From: Aromatoleum petrolei
GTDB taxonomy: Bacteria; Pseudomonadota; Gammaproteobacteria; Burkholderiales; Rhodocyclaceae
NCBI RefSeq assembly: GCF_017894385.1
Contig: NZ_CP059560.1
Span: 1,426,001-1,490,000 of the forward strand
Reading direction: 5' to 3'
DNA: 64,000 nt
Shown piece after piece: positions 43,335 to 52,380 of this stretch. The stretch's first letter is position 1. Each line of letters opens with the position of its first letter. Position numbers and translations under genes: made by a program. The notes under the pieces are model-generated. The model was not told the DNA's origin, did no database searches, and was given only the letters and a program-made list of their open reading frames with translations.

Positions 43335-44627
43335 CTATCCTGCCCTCGCCGCCAGCAAGGTCAGCGCATGCAGCAGCAGTCCGATCGCGCCCCCCACCAG
43401 CGTCCCGTTCAGGCGGATGAACTGCAGGTCGCGCCCGACGCTCAGCTCCAGTTCGCGCACCAAGTCCTCGTCCTTCCAGCCGCGTATCGTCGAGGCGATG
43501 TGGTCGGCCAGGCCGTCGCGGAAATCGTCCGCCAGCGCGACGACCGCCGACTGCAGGTGATCGTCGAGCGAATCGTGCAGCGCCGGATTGGCGGCGATCG
43601 TCACACCGAAGGCCATCGCGGCGCTGCGCAGGCGCGTCGCGAGATGCGAGTCGGCACGCTGCAGGTCGCTGCGCAGCCACGTCTTCATATCGTCCCACAG
43701 CCCGTTCAGGTACTCGGCCATCGCCGGGTGCGCGAGCATGTCGCGCTTGGCCGCCTCGATCCGCGCCGCCAGATCCGCGTCCGTCTTCAGGCGCTCGATG
43801 AACTCCGCCACCGATTCGTCGAACGCCAGCCGGCGCGGATGCTGCGGATCGTCACCGATGTCGTGCAGCCAGCCGTTGATGCCGCGCACGATGCTCCCCG
43901 CGATGCGGCGCGAGAACTCCTCGGTGTCGGTCACGAGGCCCACCGCCCGCAACACCTTCGGATACTCCTTGCCGGCCACCTCGACGATCATCGCCGCGAA
44001 CGCCGCCTGCACCTCGGGGGCGTCCAGCCAGCGCGCCAGGCGCGCGAGGGCTGCGTCCAGCACCTCCTGATGGCGATCGTCGGCCGTCAGCCCGTCGAGG
44101 ATCTGTCCCGACATCGCCGACAGGTCGAGGTCCTTCAAGCGCCCGCGAATCGCAGCGGCGAGGAAGCGGCGCACGCGCGCGTCGTCGATGAAGTCCAGCC
44201 AGCCGGCGAGCGCCGACGCCAGCTTGCCCGCCATCAGCGCCGCGTTGTCCGGCTGCTGCAGCCACACCGCCAGGCGGCCGGCCGGATCGAAGGCGCGCAG
44301 CTTGCGCACGATGGTATCGGTGGCGAGGAACTTGTCGCGGATGAAGGCCGCCAGGTTGCCCGCGATGCGCTCCTTGTTCGCCGGGATGATCGCCGTGTGC
44401 GGGATGGGCAGGCCGAGCGGATGCCTGAACAGGGCAACGACGGCAAACCAGTCGGCCAGCGCGCCGATCATCGCCGCCTCGGCGAAGGCCGCGACCCAGC
44501 CCCAGATGCCCACGCCGTGCTGCAGGCGGGCCAGCACGAACAGGAGCGTCACCGTCGAGAGCAGCGCGAGCGCGACGCGCTTCATCTTCGCCAGCTCGCG
44601 GGCCTTGGCCGCCGCCGTGCCGCTCAT
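43335..44627 (-). CDS. DUF445-family membrane protein
   Basis: The 430-residue protein has an N-terminal hydrophobic pair (LALLSTVTLLFVLARL; GWVAAFAEAAMIGALADWFAVVALFRHPLGLPIPHTAIIP), a long helical middle and a C-terminal membrane helix (LNGTLVGGAIGLLLHALTLL). The ADWFAVVALFRHPLG motif defines DUF445 (YjiN type). Function unknown. GGAGG precedes the ATG. Confidence 0.82.
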   Translation of the reverse strand: MSGTAAAKARELAKMKRVALALLSTVTLLFVLARLQHGVGIWGWVAAFAEAAMIGALADWFAVVALFRHPLGLPIPHTAIIPANKERIAGNLAAFIRDKFLATDTIVRKLRAFDPAGRLAVWLQQPDNAALMAGKLASALAGWLDFIDDARVRRFLAAAIRGRLKDLDLSAMSGQILDGLTADDRHQEVLDAALARLARWLDAPEVQAAFAAMIVEVAGKEYPKVLRAVGLVTDTEEFSRRIAGSIVRGINGWLHDIGDDPQHPRRLAFDESVAEFIERLKTDADLAARIEAAKRDMLAHPAMAEYLNGLWDDMKTWLRSDLQRADSHLATRLRSAAMAFGVTIAANPALHDSLDDHLQSAVVALADDFRDGLADHIASTIRGWKDEDLVRELELSVGRDLQFIRLNGTLVGGAIGLLLHALTLLAARAG

Positions 44628-45174
44628 TCCGCCACCTCCCGCCCGGTCCCCGAGCAAACTCTCACAGTCGTGGAAAGCAGACCTGCCATACTTCCGCGCT
44701 CCATGCCACAGCCCATGCAATCAGCTTACACGCGCAGGCGCCCCATCGGACAACGAGCCCCTTCGCGCCCACGGAACCGAGCACCCGGCCGCGCCCCTTC
44801 ATTGCGACATGCGCCGGACGCCAGACGTCAGCGACGAAGTTGTAACCGGGTTCCGTTGCGCCGCATCGCAAACGCCGCTGAACAGGCTCGGCACGCTTCT
44901 TGAGCCGATGGCGACGACATGGGGAGGCTAAAGTTGCCCCGGCGGAAGTCAGGAAACAACTACTTACATTATCCCCTGACGCCTTACCCGATGCGGATTA
45001 CACTAGCACTCGCAAATACGCGGGAATTTTTACCACGTTGATGTGTTCACCGATCAAGGCGGGGTGAAATTTCCCGCCTTCCGGAACCGGCTGACGGCAC
45101 CACCGGTGAGTATCTCCCGCAACAACGGAACAATGCCCCGACCTACCCCTTAGAAGTCTGTTAGGAGATTGCAC
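44628..45174. other. 547-bp intergenic region before the RTX gene
   Basis: No gene is supported on either strand. The last 240 bp are less GC-rich and probably hold the RTX promoter and leader. AAGGCGGG and CCCGCCTT (45056-45080) form an 8-bp stem with a 9-base loop about 95 bp before the start codon. I see nothing else in it. Confidence 0.5.
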
Positions 45175-46752
45175 ATGGCAACGATCACCCTCGCCCCGTC
45201 CGTATCGACCGACCATGCCGACGACCTGGCCGGAGACATCAGCTCCACCACCGTTGTGTCGGCCACGACCTCGCAGATCACGCTCAGCCTGACCTATGAG
45301 GGCGACGACCTGCCGCACGCGAGCACTCTCGTGATCAACGGCAATTTCCCCGCCAGCGATCTGAGCGCGGGCACGATCTCCTCCCTCGATTTCCGCGATG
45401 GGGGCGGCGCTTCGCTGATGCTTGTCAGCGATCTGTCCCTCACGACCACGCAGTTCAGCGCCCTCCTGCTCAATGAAGAGCTCTTCGAGGACTTCGTGGA
45501 AGACATCGTGCACGCGCAGTTCCCCGGCACCGACTTCGATGACCATGGCGGCCACAAGGACGACGACACCTACAACGGGACCGGCAGCGACGACACCGTG
45601 CACTATGATGATTCGTCGAAGAAAGTCACCGTTAACCTCACGAGCGGCTCGTCCCGCGGCCAGGGCACCGACACCCTCATCGGCATCGAGAACATCGTCG
45701 GCTCGCGCGGCAGCGACAACATCACCGGCAGCGATCTCGACAACGTGCTCGATGGCAACGACGGTAACGACAAGCTGTTCGGCCTCGCGGGCGACGACCA
45801 ACTCCTCGGCGGCAAGGGTAACGATCACCTCTCCGGCGGCGACGGTGACGACGACCTGCTCGGCGACCGCGGCAACGACCAACTCGATGGCGGCGCCGGG
45901 AACGACTTCCTCGACGGTGACGACGGCAACGACAAGCTGACCGGCGGCGACGGCGACGACGAGATCCACGGCGGCAGCGGCAACGACAATATCAGCGCCG
46001 GGAGTGGTTTCAATGTCGTCGATGCAGGCAGCGGCAACGACAAGATTACCGCCGGCGACGACGACGACATCATCGACGGCGGCGCAGGCAACGACACCAT
46101 CATGTCCGGCGGCGGCAACGACACCATCAACGGCGGCGCCGGCAAGGACAACATCAAGGCCGGAGCCGGCGACGACTTCATCGACGGCGGCGCCGATGCG
46201 GACAAGATGGCTGGCGGTGACGGCAACGACACCTACGTCGTCGACAACGCCAAGGACAAGATCGTCGAGCAAGCCGGCCAAGGCAACGACACGGTGATCG
46301 CCTCGTCCGACTTCAGTCTGGCGAAGCTCGCCAACGTCGAGAACATTGAGCTCACCGGCACTGGCGCATTCAGCGCAACCGGCAACGCCGGCGCCAACAT
46401 CCTCGACGGCAACGCGGGTTCGAACGTCCTCGCCGGCGGCGCAGGCGCCGACGTGTTCGTGTTCGATGACCTCACCGGCACCGACACGATCACCGACTTC
46501 GTCAGCGGCACCGACGAAATCTGGATCGACAACAGCGTGTTCACCGCCTTCACCACCGATGGTGCCCTCGCGGCCGGCAACTTCGTCAGCGGCGCAGGCG
46601 CGGTGGCTCTGGAAGCCGACGACCTGCTAGTCTTCGACACGTCCAACGGCGCGCTGTACTACGACGCCGACGGCAACGGCGCAGACGCTGCGGTGCAAAT
46701 CGCAACGCTGAGCGCCGGAACACTGACGGCGGACGACGTCACCGTCATCTGA
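45175..46752 (+). CDS. RTX (hemolysin-type calcium-binding) repeat protein, type I secretion substrate
   Basis: The 525-residue acidic protein has an N-terminal domain without known motifs (1-190), about 16 glycine-rich GGxGxDxxx nonapeptides (about 194-353) that fold into a calcium beta-roll, and a C-terminal secretion-type region with ADVFVFDDLTGTDTITDF and a terminal hydrophobic tail (LTADDVTVI). There is no Sec signal; export by an ABC-type I system is expected, but no exporter genes are adjacent. AGGAG is seven bases upstream of the ATG. The role may be surface layer, adhesin or biofilm; no catalytic domain is seen. Confidence 0.85.
   Translation: MATITLAPSVSTDHADDLAGDISSTTVVSATTSQITLSLTYEGDDLPHASTLVINGNFPASDLSAGTISSLDFRDGGGASLMLVSDLSLTTTQFSALLLNEELFEDFVEDIVHAQFPGTDFDDHGGHKDDDTYNGTGSDDTVHYDDSSKKVTVNLTSGSSRGQGTDTLIGIENIVGSRGSDNITGSDLDNVLDGNDGNDKLFGLAGDDQLLGGKGNDHLSGGDGDDDLLGDRGNDQLDGGAGNDFLDGDDGNDKLTGGDGDDEIHGGSGNDNISAGSGFNVVDAGSGNDKITAGDDDDIIDGGAGNDTIMSGGGNDTINGGAGKDNIKAGAGDDFIDGGADADKMAGGDGNDTYVVDNAKDKIVEQAGQGNDTVIASSDFSLAKLANVENIELTGTGAFSATGNAGANILDGNAGSNVLAGGAGADVFVFDDLTGTDTITDFVSGTDEIWIDNSVFTAFTTDGALAAGNFVSGAGAVALEADDLLVFDTSNGALYYDADGNGADAAVQIATLSAGTLTADDVTVI
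45754..46233 (+). repeat. In-gene array of calcium-binding nonapeptide repeats
   Basis: Repeated 27-bp units encode GGxGNDxxx, visible as recurrent GGCAACGAC and GGCGGC blocks. The array is imperfect and in frame throughout. Confidence 0.8.
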
Positions 46753-46842
46753 CCGCTACGCATCCGTGGCTGCACCGGGGCAAGCGCTCCCGCCGAATCC
46801 GGCGGGGCGTCTGCCCCGTTTCCATTAACGACCGCGCCGCCC

Positions 46843-47844
46843 TCAGGCCCCGCGCCCCTCGCTCACCGCCTCTCGCGCATTCTCGTCCGCATTACGGCTC
46901 CGGCGTAGCGACAGCACGATCGCGCCGCCGATGATCGCCGCCACCACCCCAAGCGACACGGCCGCAGGGATCTTGATCACGTCGATCAGCAACATCTTCG
47001 TGCCGATGAACACCAGCACCAGCGCCAGGCCGTACTTCAGCAGCGAGAAGCGGTCCGCCATGCCCGCCAGCAAGAAGTACATCGCGCGCAGGCCCAGGAT
47101 CGCAAACACGTTGGAGGTCAGCACGATGAAGGGGTCGGTCGTGATCGCGAAGATCGCCGGGATCGAGTCCACCGCGAAGATCACGTCCGAGATCTCCACC
47201 AGCACCAGGGCGAGGAACAGCGGGGTCACGTAACGCACCAGACGTCCGCCCTCGCTGCGCATCACGAAGAAACGCTCGCCTTCGAGGTGGTCGGTGATGC
47301 GCATGTGCCCGCGCAGCCAGCGGATCAACGGATTGTTCGCGAGATCGGGCTGCGCCTCGGCGAACCACCACATCTTCACCCCGGTGAAGAGCAGGAACGC
47401 CCCGAACACGTACAGGATCCAGTGGAACTTCGCGATGAGCCACACGCCGGCAAAGATCATCACCGTGCGCAACACGATCGCGCCGATCACGCCGTAAGCC
47501 AGCACACGCTTCTGCAGTTCGAGTGGTACTGCGAAGAAGCCGAACAGCATCAGCCACACGAACACGTTGTCGACCGCGAGCGACTTCTCGATCAGGTAGC
47601 CGGTCAGGAATTCCAGCGTCTTCTGATTAGCGACCTCGCGTCCGAGCGAACCGTCGAGGTAACCCCACAAACCCGCCGCAAAGACCAGCGACACCGCCAC
47701 CCATACGCCAGACCAGCTCGCCGCCTCGCGAAAGCTCACGCGATGCTGGCGTCCCCCGCCAACCACGAACAGGTCCACCGCGAGCATCGCCAGGACGATG
47801 CCGAAGAAGCCTGCCCACATCCACCATGTACCGACTGTTTCCAT
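46843..47844 (-). CDS. TerC/Alx-family membrane protein (putative manganese exporter)
   Basis: The 333-residue protein has about nine hydrophobic segments and the TerC acidic motifs: [19 protein letters not shown] and [20 protein letters not shown], both with metal-contacting Asp. Alx/TerC proteins export manganese or help metalate secreted proteins. The gene follows a yybP-ykoY riboswitch and terminator, which senses manganese, so the function fits its regulation. ATG chosen gives [20 protein letters not shown] is upstream. Confidence 0.88.
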   Translation of the reverse strand: METVGTWWMWAGFFGIVLAMLAVDLFVVGGGRQHRVSFREAASWSGVWVAVSLVFAAGLWGYLDGSLGREVANQKTLEFLTGYLIEKSLAVDNVFVWLMLFGFFAVPLELQKRVLAYGVIGAIVLRTVMIFAGVWLIAKFHWILYVFGAFLLFTGVKMWWFAEAQPDLANNPLIRWLRGHMRITDHLEGERFFVMRSEGGRLVRYVTPLFLALVLVEISDVIFAVDSIPAIFAITTDPFIVLTSNVFAILGLRAMYFLLAGMADRFSLLKYGLALVLVFIGTKMLLIDVIKIPAAVSLGVVAAIIGGAIVLSLRRSRNADENAREAVSEGRGA

Positions 47845-47896
47845 GAGTTCTCTCCTTGCCGGATCCGCCAGTCCGTCCTGCCCGCGCCGCACGCGC

Positions 47897-47939
47897 AAAA
47901 AACAGAACGGCCCTTTGTCCTGCGAGGACGAAGGGCCGT
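47897..47939 (-). terminator. Intrinsic terminator in the terC leader (riboswitch expression platform)
   Basis: ACGGCCCTT pairs with AAGGGCCGT and an inner GTCCT with AGGAC, followed on the minus strand by a TTCTG and six T. It lies between the aptamer and the terC start, where the riboswitch would turn the gene on by preventing it. Confidence 0.85.
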
Positions 47940-47947
47940 GGATACGA

Positions 47948-48078
47948 CAAGGGGACCTCCGCCATCGCGGCAAAGGTCTTGCTCGCAGCCGTCAGGAAAC
48001 GACTGCCCGGGCGCCGGGCAACCCCTGCGCGGGGACTGCCGGATTGACGACGCCGCGGCGGAGAGCTACTCCCCCTTG
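47948..48078 (-). ncRNA. yybP-ykoY (Mn2+) riboswitch aptamer upstream of terC
   Basis: On the minus strand a 7-bp closing stem CAAGGGG/CCCCTTG encloses the family's conserved GGGGAGTAGC (48065-48074) on the 5' side and AAGACCTTTGCCG followed by GGAGGTCCCC on the 3' side. These are the conserved elements of the yybP-ykoY class, which in E. coli precedes alx and mntP and binds Mn2+. Only a covariance search was not possible; the conserved boxes and a TerC gene downstream make the call strong. Confidence 0.87.
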
Positions 48079-48109
48079 GGACAGGGGAAAAATAGAACGT
48101 CGGTAGTCA

Positions 48110-49501
48110 TTAGTCAAGGTGGCCCGGCTCGAGCCCTCCGACGGGCAGTGTGACCTCGACGGCGAGTCCCGGACAGGCATTGCGCGCAGAAACCCATCCG
48201 CCGTGGGCTTCGACGATGCCCCGCACCAGCGCCAGGCCGACGCCGGCCCCGTCCGCGGCACTGCGACTCTCGTCGATACGGAAGAATCGCTCGAACAACC
48301 TGGGCAATGCAGTTTCGGGAACCCCCGAACCGTGGTCACGCACGCACAGCACCACCCCCTCCCCGCCCGTCGCAAGATCCAGCGCGATCGTTCCCGCGCC
48401 GTGCTTGAGGGCATTTTCGATCAGGTTCTGCAGCACCTGGAACAGCAGATCGGGGTCGCCACGCACGCTTGTCGGCGCGAGCGTGCCGACAAGCGTCCTG
48501 CCCTCGGCCGCGGCAAGCGGCTCGTAGAGTTCGATGGCATCGGCGGCGAGCGCGGCGAGATCGACCGCCTGCCATTTCGGCCCGAGTGCACCGGCCTCGA
48601 TGCGCGCCAGGCTGAGGAGCGCCGCAAAGGTACGCAGCAGCGCGTCCGTCTGCGCCCCCAGCCCCTCGAGCCGTTCGAGCAGGATCCGATCCCGTGCCGC
48701 GGCCTCGCGCGCCTCGTCGATCGCACGCCGCAAGGCGATCAGCGGCCGACGCATGTCGTGCGCGATCGCGCTGGAAACGTGGCGCGACGCGTCCACGAGC
48801 CTCTCGATTTCGTCAAAGGCGCGGTTGAAGCGTCGCGCCAACGCATCCAGTTCGTCATGGCGCGTGCTGAGGCTCAGGCGCTGCGCGAGGTGGCCTTCCT
48901 GGATGCGGGCCGCCTCGCGCGCCAGCGTCTCGAGCCGACGATGGAGATGCTGCATGAAGAACCCGCCGATCGCAGCCGCAACGACGATGATCAGCGCCGC
49001 GGAACCCCACAGCCGGGTGGTCATGTGCTGTTGGTAGGACTCCAGCGGCGAATGGCGCCCCACGAGCAGGCGGTCGCCGCCGAACAGCACGAACACCTGC
49101 CCTTCCAGCGTGCTCCCGTCGGGCTCGCCGACGTGGAACCACGCTTCGTCGGCCGCCGGCACGCCGTCGGGCCAGGCGGCAAGATTTCCGACCACGACGC
49201 GCCCGTCACGGTCGGTCAGCAGGTACACGGCATCGCGATCCGCAGCGGCGTCCACGCGGCGCTGCAGGGCGTCGCGCAGGCCGGCGAGTCCGCGCTCGTG
49301 AAAGTGCTCGTCCAAACCGTTGATCTCGAGCGTGATCGCGGCACGCACCTCGTTACGGATATGCCCCTCCGCCTCACGGAACAACGGATAGAACAGCAGC
49401 GCGACGATCAGGGCGATCGCGGCCGGCAGGGCGATGGCGAAACGGTGGAACGGGCTGCCGAACCAGGCACGCAGCCGGCCCGCACCGCCCTCACGCGACA
49501 T
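48110..49501 (-). CDS. Sensor histidine kinase
   Basis: The 463-residue kinase has two membrane helices (about 20-40 and 165-185) around a periplasmic sensor, a HAMP region, a dimerisation histidine at His248 in SSAIAHDMRRPL, and an HATPase domain with the N box (LIENALKHG), DHGSGVP and a GAGVGLALVRGIV G box. It overlaps its response regulator by 11 bp. The signal is unknown. Genes downstream are the riboswitch and terC; upstream are two small exported proteins. Confidence 0.9.
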   Translation of the reverse strand: MSREGGAGRLRAWFGSPFHRFAIALPAAIALIVALLFYPLFREAEGHIRNEVRAAITLEINGLDEHFHERGLAGLRDALQRRVDAAADRDAVYLLTDRDGRVVVGNLAAWPDGVPAADEAWFHVGEPDGSTLEGQVFVLFGGDRLLVGRHSPLESYQQHMTTRLWGSAALIIVVAAAIGGFFMQHLHRRLETLAREAARIQEGHLAQRLSLSTRHDELDALARRFNRAFDEIERLVDASRHVSSAIAHDMRRPLIALRRAIDEAREAAARDRILLERLEGLGAQTDALLRTFAALLSLARIEAGALGPKWQAVDLAALAADAIELYEPLAAAEGRTLVGTLAPTSVRGDPDLLFQVLQNLIENALKHGAGTIALDLATGGEGVVLCVRDHGSGVPETALPRLFERFFRIDESRSAADGAGVGLALVRGIVEAHGGWVSARNACPGLAVEVTLPVGGLEPGHLD

Positions 49502-50180
49502 CGGCGCTAAGGCGGTAGCCGGCGCCGCGCACCGTGTGGATCAGCGGCGGCAGGTCCGCCAGGTCGATCTTCGCGCGCAGGTTGGAGATATGCACGTCGA
49601 TGACGTTGGTCTGGGGATCAAAATGGTAGTTCCACACGGCCTCAAGCAGCATCGCGCGCGTGACGACCTGATCCGAATGGCGCAGCAGGAACTCGAGCAA
49701 CTGGAATTCCTTCGGCTTGAGCTCGATCTTTCGTCCGCCGCGCGTGACGCTGCGACGCAGCAGATCCATCTCCAGATCAGCGACGGCGAGCCGCGTGCGC
49801 GCCGTACCGTCCGTCGCCGCGCCGCCGCGCCGCGCGAGAGCCTCGAGGCGCGCGACGAGCTCGATCAGCGAGAAGGGCTTGACGAGGTAGTCGTCTCCGC
49901 CCGCGCGCAATCCGGCGACGCGGTCATCCACTTCGCCCAGGGCGCTGAGCACCACGACCGGGGTCACGACGTTCGACGCGCGCAAGGTGCGCAGCACCGT
50001 CAGGCCGTCGACGCGCGGCAGCATGCGGTCGAGCACGAGCGCATCGTAGCTTTCGGTGGTCGCGAGGAACAGGCCGTCGCGGCCGTCGGCAGCGACGTCC
50101 ACGACGTGCCCAGCTTCCTGCAAGCCCTTGCGGATATAGGCGGCCTGCTGCGGATCGTCTTCGACGAGGAGTATCTTCAT
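49491..50180 (-). CDS. OmpR-family response regulator
   Basis: The 229-residue regulator has a receiver domain with phospho-acceptor Asp51 (DALVLDRMLP), Lys in DDYLVKPFS, and a C-terminal winged helix (RRSVTRGGRKIELKPKEFQL, DVHISNLRAKID). It overlaps the kinase gene downstream by 11 bp and the small exported protein gene upstream by 4 bp, so the three are coupled. Confidence 0.92.
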   Translation of the reverse strand: MKILLVEDDPQQAAYIRKGLQEAGHVVDVAADGRDGLFLATTESYDALVLDRMLPRVDGLTVLRTLRASNVVTPVVVLSALGEVDDRVAGLRAGGDDYLVKPFSLIELVARLEALARRGGAATDGTARTRLAVADLEMDLLRRSVTRGGRKIELKPKEFQLLEFLLRHSDQVVTRAMLLEAVWNYHFDPQTNVIDVHISNLRAKIDLADLPPLIHTVRGAGYRLSADVA

Positions 50181-50677
50181 TTTCTTCTGCGCGGTCCGGC
50201 GTCGTGAATCAGGCGGACGACCACGCCACCGTCCGGGGTGATCGCACTCGCGCGCAGTTTATTCCGGTCGGCGCGCAACAGGCTATCGATCGTGCATTCG
50301 CCCGCGGGCAAGACGAGCCGGTCGCGACCGGGCACGAGATGATTGTCGCGCAACACAAGCACCGACGGGACCTCGTCGGCGGCGACGCTGCATTGGCCCG
50401 CCAGGCGGATCACATAGGGTTCGTCGACCCCCAGCCAGATGATTGCAGCATGCGGCTCGAGCGCGTGCCAGCCATACACGCGGAACACACGCACCGCGCG
50501 CTGCGGGCCTGCACCGCCTGCCACCAATTGCGATGAATTGGCGGCGGGCTCGCCCGCGGCCGACTCCCATCCGGCCGCGGGGGCATTCGCGTGAAGTGCG
50601 AACGCCCCCAGCAGGGCAAGCCTCGACCAGGTGGCCGCGAGACGCCACGGTCGCGTCGCGAGGAAGGACCGAGCCAT
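50177..50677 (-). CDS. Exported hypothetical protein coupled to a two-component system
   Basis: The 166-residue product begins with a basic region and a hydrophobic signal (WSRLALLGAFALHANAPAAG), and has a mature part with VRVFRVYGWHALEPHAAIIW, a LAGQCSVAADEV segment and a C-terminal RLIHDAGPRRRK. Two cysteines (GQC, GEC) may pair. I do not recognise a family with certainty; small exported proteins with a similar layout are annotated DUF6491 in other bacteria. It overlaps the response regulator by 4 bp and may feed signal to it. The start could lie 19 codons earlier. Confidence 0.55.
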   Translation of the reverse strand: MARSFLATRPWRLAATWSRLALLGAFALHANAPAAGWESAAGEPAANSSQLVAGGAGPQRAVRVFRVYGWHALEPHAAIIWLGVDEPYVIRLAGQCSVAADEVPSVLVLRDNHLVPGRDRLVLPAGECTIDSLLRADRNKLRASAITPDGGVVVRLIHDAGPRRRK

Positions 50678-50739
50678 GGGCAGGCGGCCGGGCGCGACCG
50701 GACGGACACCCCACGGATCCGTTCCGGTCAGCACTTCGA

Positions 50740-50955
50740 TCAGTTGGCGGTCGGCGCCGTCGCCTTGGCGGCGGACTTCTTCGCAGCAACCTTCTTGTGG
50801 CTCACCTTCTTGTGCTTGACGACTTTCTTCGCCGAGGTGGCGGCCATACCCTGGTCGGCAGGGGCGGTAGCGTCGGCCGGAGCGGCGGCTGAAGCGGACA
50901 ATGCGAAGGCGGCGGCGGTCGCGGCGATCAGGGCCTTGATGTATTTCGGGTTCAT
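50740..50955 (-). CDS. Small exported Ala/Lys-rich protein
   Basis: The 71-residue product has a signal peptide (ALIAATAAAFALSASAAA) and a mature tail with alternating lysine clusters (KKVVKHKKVSHKKVAAKK). It resembles acid-shock or chaperone-like basic peptides (Asr type) in composition only. AGGAG-like sequence lies upstream of the ATG. Three TTAAG repeats lie in its promoter region, suggesting control by an OmpR-family regulator. Confidence 0.65.
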   Translation of the reverse strand: MNPKYIKALIAATAAAFALSASAAAPADATAPADQGMAATSAKKVVKHKKVSHKKVAAKKSAAKATAPTAN

Positions 50956-51018
50956 GGTGACTCTCCTGTACGGTTGGTGACGACGATTGCGTCGTGAGGA
51001 GAGTCTGTGCCCGCGCGC

Positions 51019-51062
51019 ATTAAGCCCCCGCTCGCGCAGGATTAAGAAAAAATCATATTAAG
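51019..51062. promoter_or_regulatory. Three ATTAAG repeats upstream of the Lys-rich protein gene
   Basis: ATTAAG occurs at 51019, 51041 and 51057, 22 and 16 bp apart; two are two helical turns apart. On the minus strand each reads CTTAAT, like half-sites of PmrA/QseB-type regulators. They lie 64-107 bp upstream of the start codon. Confidence 0.45.
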
Positions 51063-51071
51063 GCGCTGTCT

Positions 51072-51635
51072 TCAGCGCCGCCGGACCATCTCGCGGATGA
51101 TCGCGGAAAACTGCTCTGCCGTTTCATGACGCACGAACGCCGGACCCAGCAGCGGCGGCAGCCAGAAATCGGGCTGCACCTCGGCGTGGTAGCGCAGCAG
51201 CGTGCCCCCCGGTTCGGCGTCCAGCCGCATCAGGCTTTCCATGCGCTTCACATTCCCCCCGACGCCCTGCGCGCGGATCTCGCTCGGCGGGAAGAAGCGG
51301 ATCTCGCGCACGGACTCGAAATTCGTCCAGAACACGCCATAGCCCGCGACCCCGCTCTGCTGCACGCGGACGTAGCCGTCGCCGCGCTCGGTCACCCGGC
51401 TCGTGCGCACGTTCGGCACGAAACCGGCCATGTGATCGAAATCGGTCAGAACCTCCCACGCCAACGCGGGAGTCACCGGCGCGTGCGCAAGCATGTCAAC
51501 GGTGAAGCCGTTCGCGCTGCGCTCGACACGCACATCCTTGTCCGCGACCGCTGCTGCGTCGTCGAGCGCCGGCGCGCAAGGAGCCCAGGACAGGCTGAGG
51601 AACAACGGCAAGCAGCGACGCAGCAGAAGGCGCAT
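51072..51635 (-). CDS. Exported SRPBCC (polyketide cyclase/START-like) protein
   Basis: The 187-residue protein has a signal peptide (MRLLLRRCLPLFLSLSWAPCAPALD) and a START-like fold: PVTPALAWEVLTDFDHMAGF, GYGVFWTNFESVREIRFFP and a C-terminal helix. Exported family members are thought to bind lipids. It lies upstream of the Lys-rich protein gene and is divergent from the second response regulator. Confidence 0.75.
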   Translation of the reverse strand: MRLLLRRCLPLFLSLSWAPCAPALDDAAAVADKDVRVERSANGFTVDMLAHAPVTPALAWEVLTDFDHMAGFVPNVRTSRVTERGDGYVRVQQSGVAGYGVFWTNFESVREIRFFPPSEIRAQGVGGNVKRMESLMRLDAEPGGTLLRYHAEVQPDFWLPPLLGPAFVRHETAEQFSAIIREMVRRR

Positions 51636-51717
51636 GAGGGATACTCGATCGGACGATGGGCAGTGCGGCGATCGCTTAGAATATTCGAAAAGCGTCTGCC
51701 GCCCCCATCCCGCAAAA

Positions 51718-52380
51718 ATGAGACTGCTGCTGATCGAAGACGACCCGATGATCGGTGCCGGCGTGCAGCAGGCACTGCGCCAGGACGGCTATGCCGTCGA
51801 CTGGGTGCGCGACGGCGTGGCGGGCGAACTTGCGGCGCGCGACACCCCCTACGATCTCCTGATGCTCGACATCGGCCTGCCGCGCCGCGACGGCATCGAA
51901 CTGCTGCAGCGCCTGCGTGCGGCAGGGCACGCGGTGCCGGTGCTCGTGCTCACGGCCCGCGACGCGGTCGCCGACCGCATCCGCGGGCTGGACGCCGGCG
52001 CCGACGACTACCTCGTCAAACCCTTCGACCTCGATGAGCTCTCGGCCCGCGTGCGGGCGCTGCTGCGCCGCCAGCGCGGCCAGGCGAGTCCCGTCCTGAC
52101 GCTCGGAGCCTTGCAGGTCGATGCCGCGAGCCATGCGGTCACGCTCGCAGGCGAACCGGTGCGGCTCTCGGCGCGCGAATTCGCCCTGCTGTCGGCGCTG
52201 CTGGAACACCCCGGCCGGCCGCTGTCGCGCAGCCAGATCGAGGAGCGCATCTACGGCTGGGATGAGGAAGTCGACAGCAACGCCGTCGAGGTGCACATCC
52301 ATTCGCTGCGCCGCAAGCTCGGCGCGGACTGGATCCGTAACCTGCGCGGCGTCGGCTATTACGTGCCGGAACGGCCATGA
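51718..52380 (+). CDS. OmpR-family response regulator, QseB/PmrA type
   Basis: The 220-residue regulator has phospho-acceptor Asp51 (DLLMLDIGLP), Lys in DDYLVKPFD, and a winged helix with SAREFALLSALLEHPGRPLS and EVHIHSLRRKLG, a QseB/PmrA-type pattern. It overlaps its kinase by 4 bp (ATGA). A matching CTTAAG-N5-TTTAAG box lies before the protease gene downstream, so it probably controls that gene. Confidence 0.92.
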   Translation: MRLLLIEDDPMIGAGVQQALRQDGYAVDWVRDGVAGELAARDTPYDLLMLDIGLPRRDGIELLQRLRAAGHAVPVLVLTARDAVADRIRGLDAGADDYLVKPFDLDELSARVRALLRRQRGQASPVLTLGALQVDAASHAVTLAGEPVRLSAREFALLSALLEHPGRPLSRSQIEERIYGWDEEVDSNAVEVHIHSLRRKLGADWIRNLRGVGYYVPERP

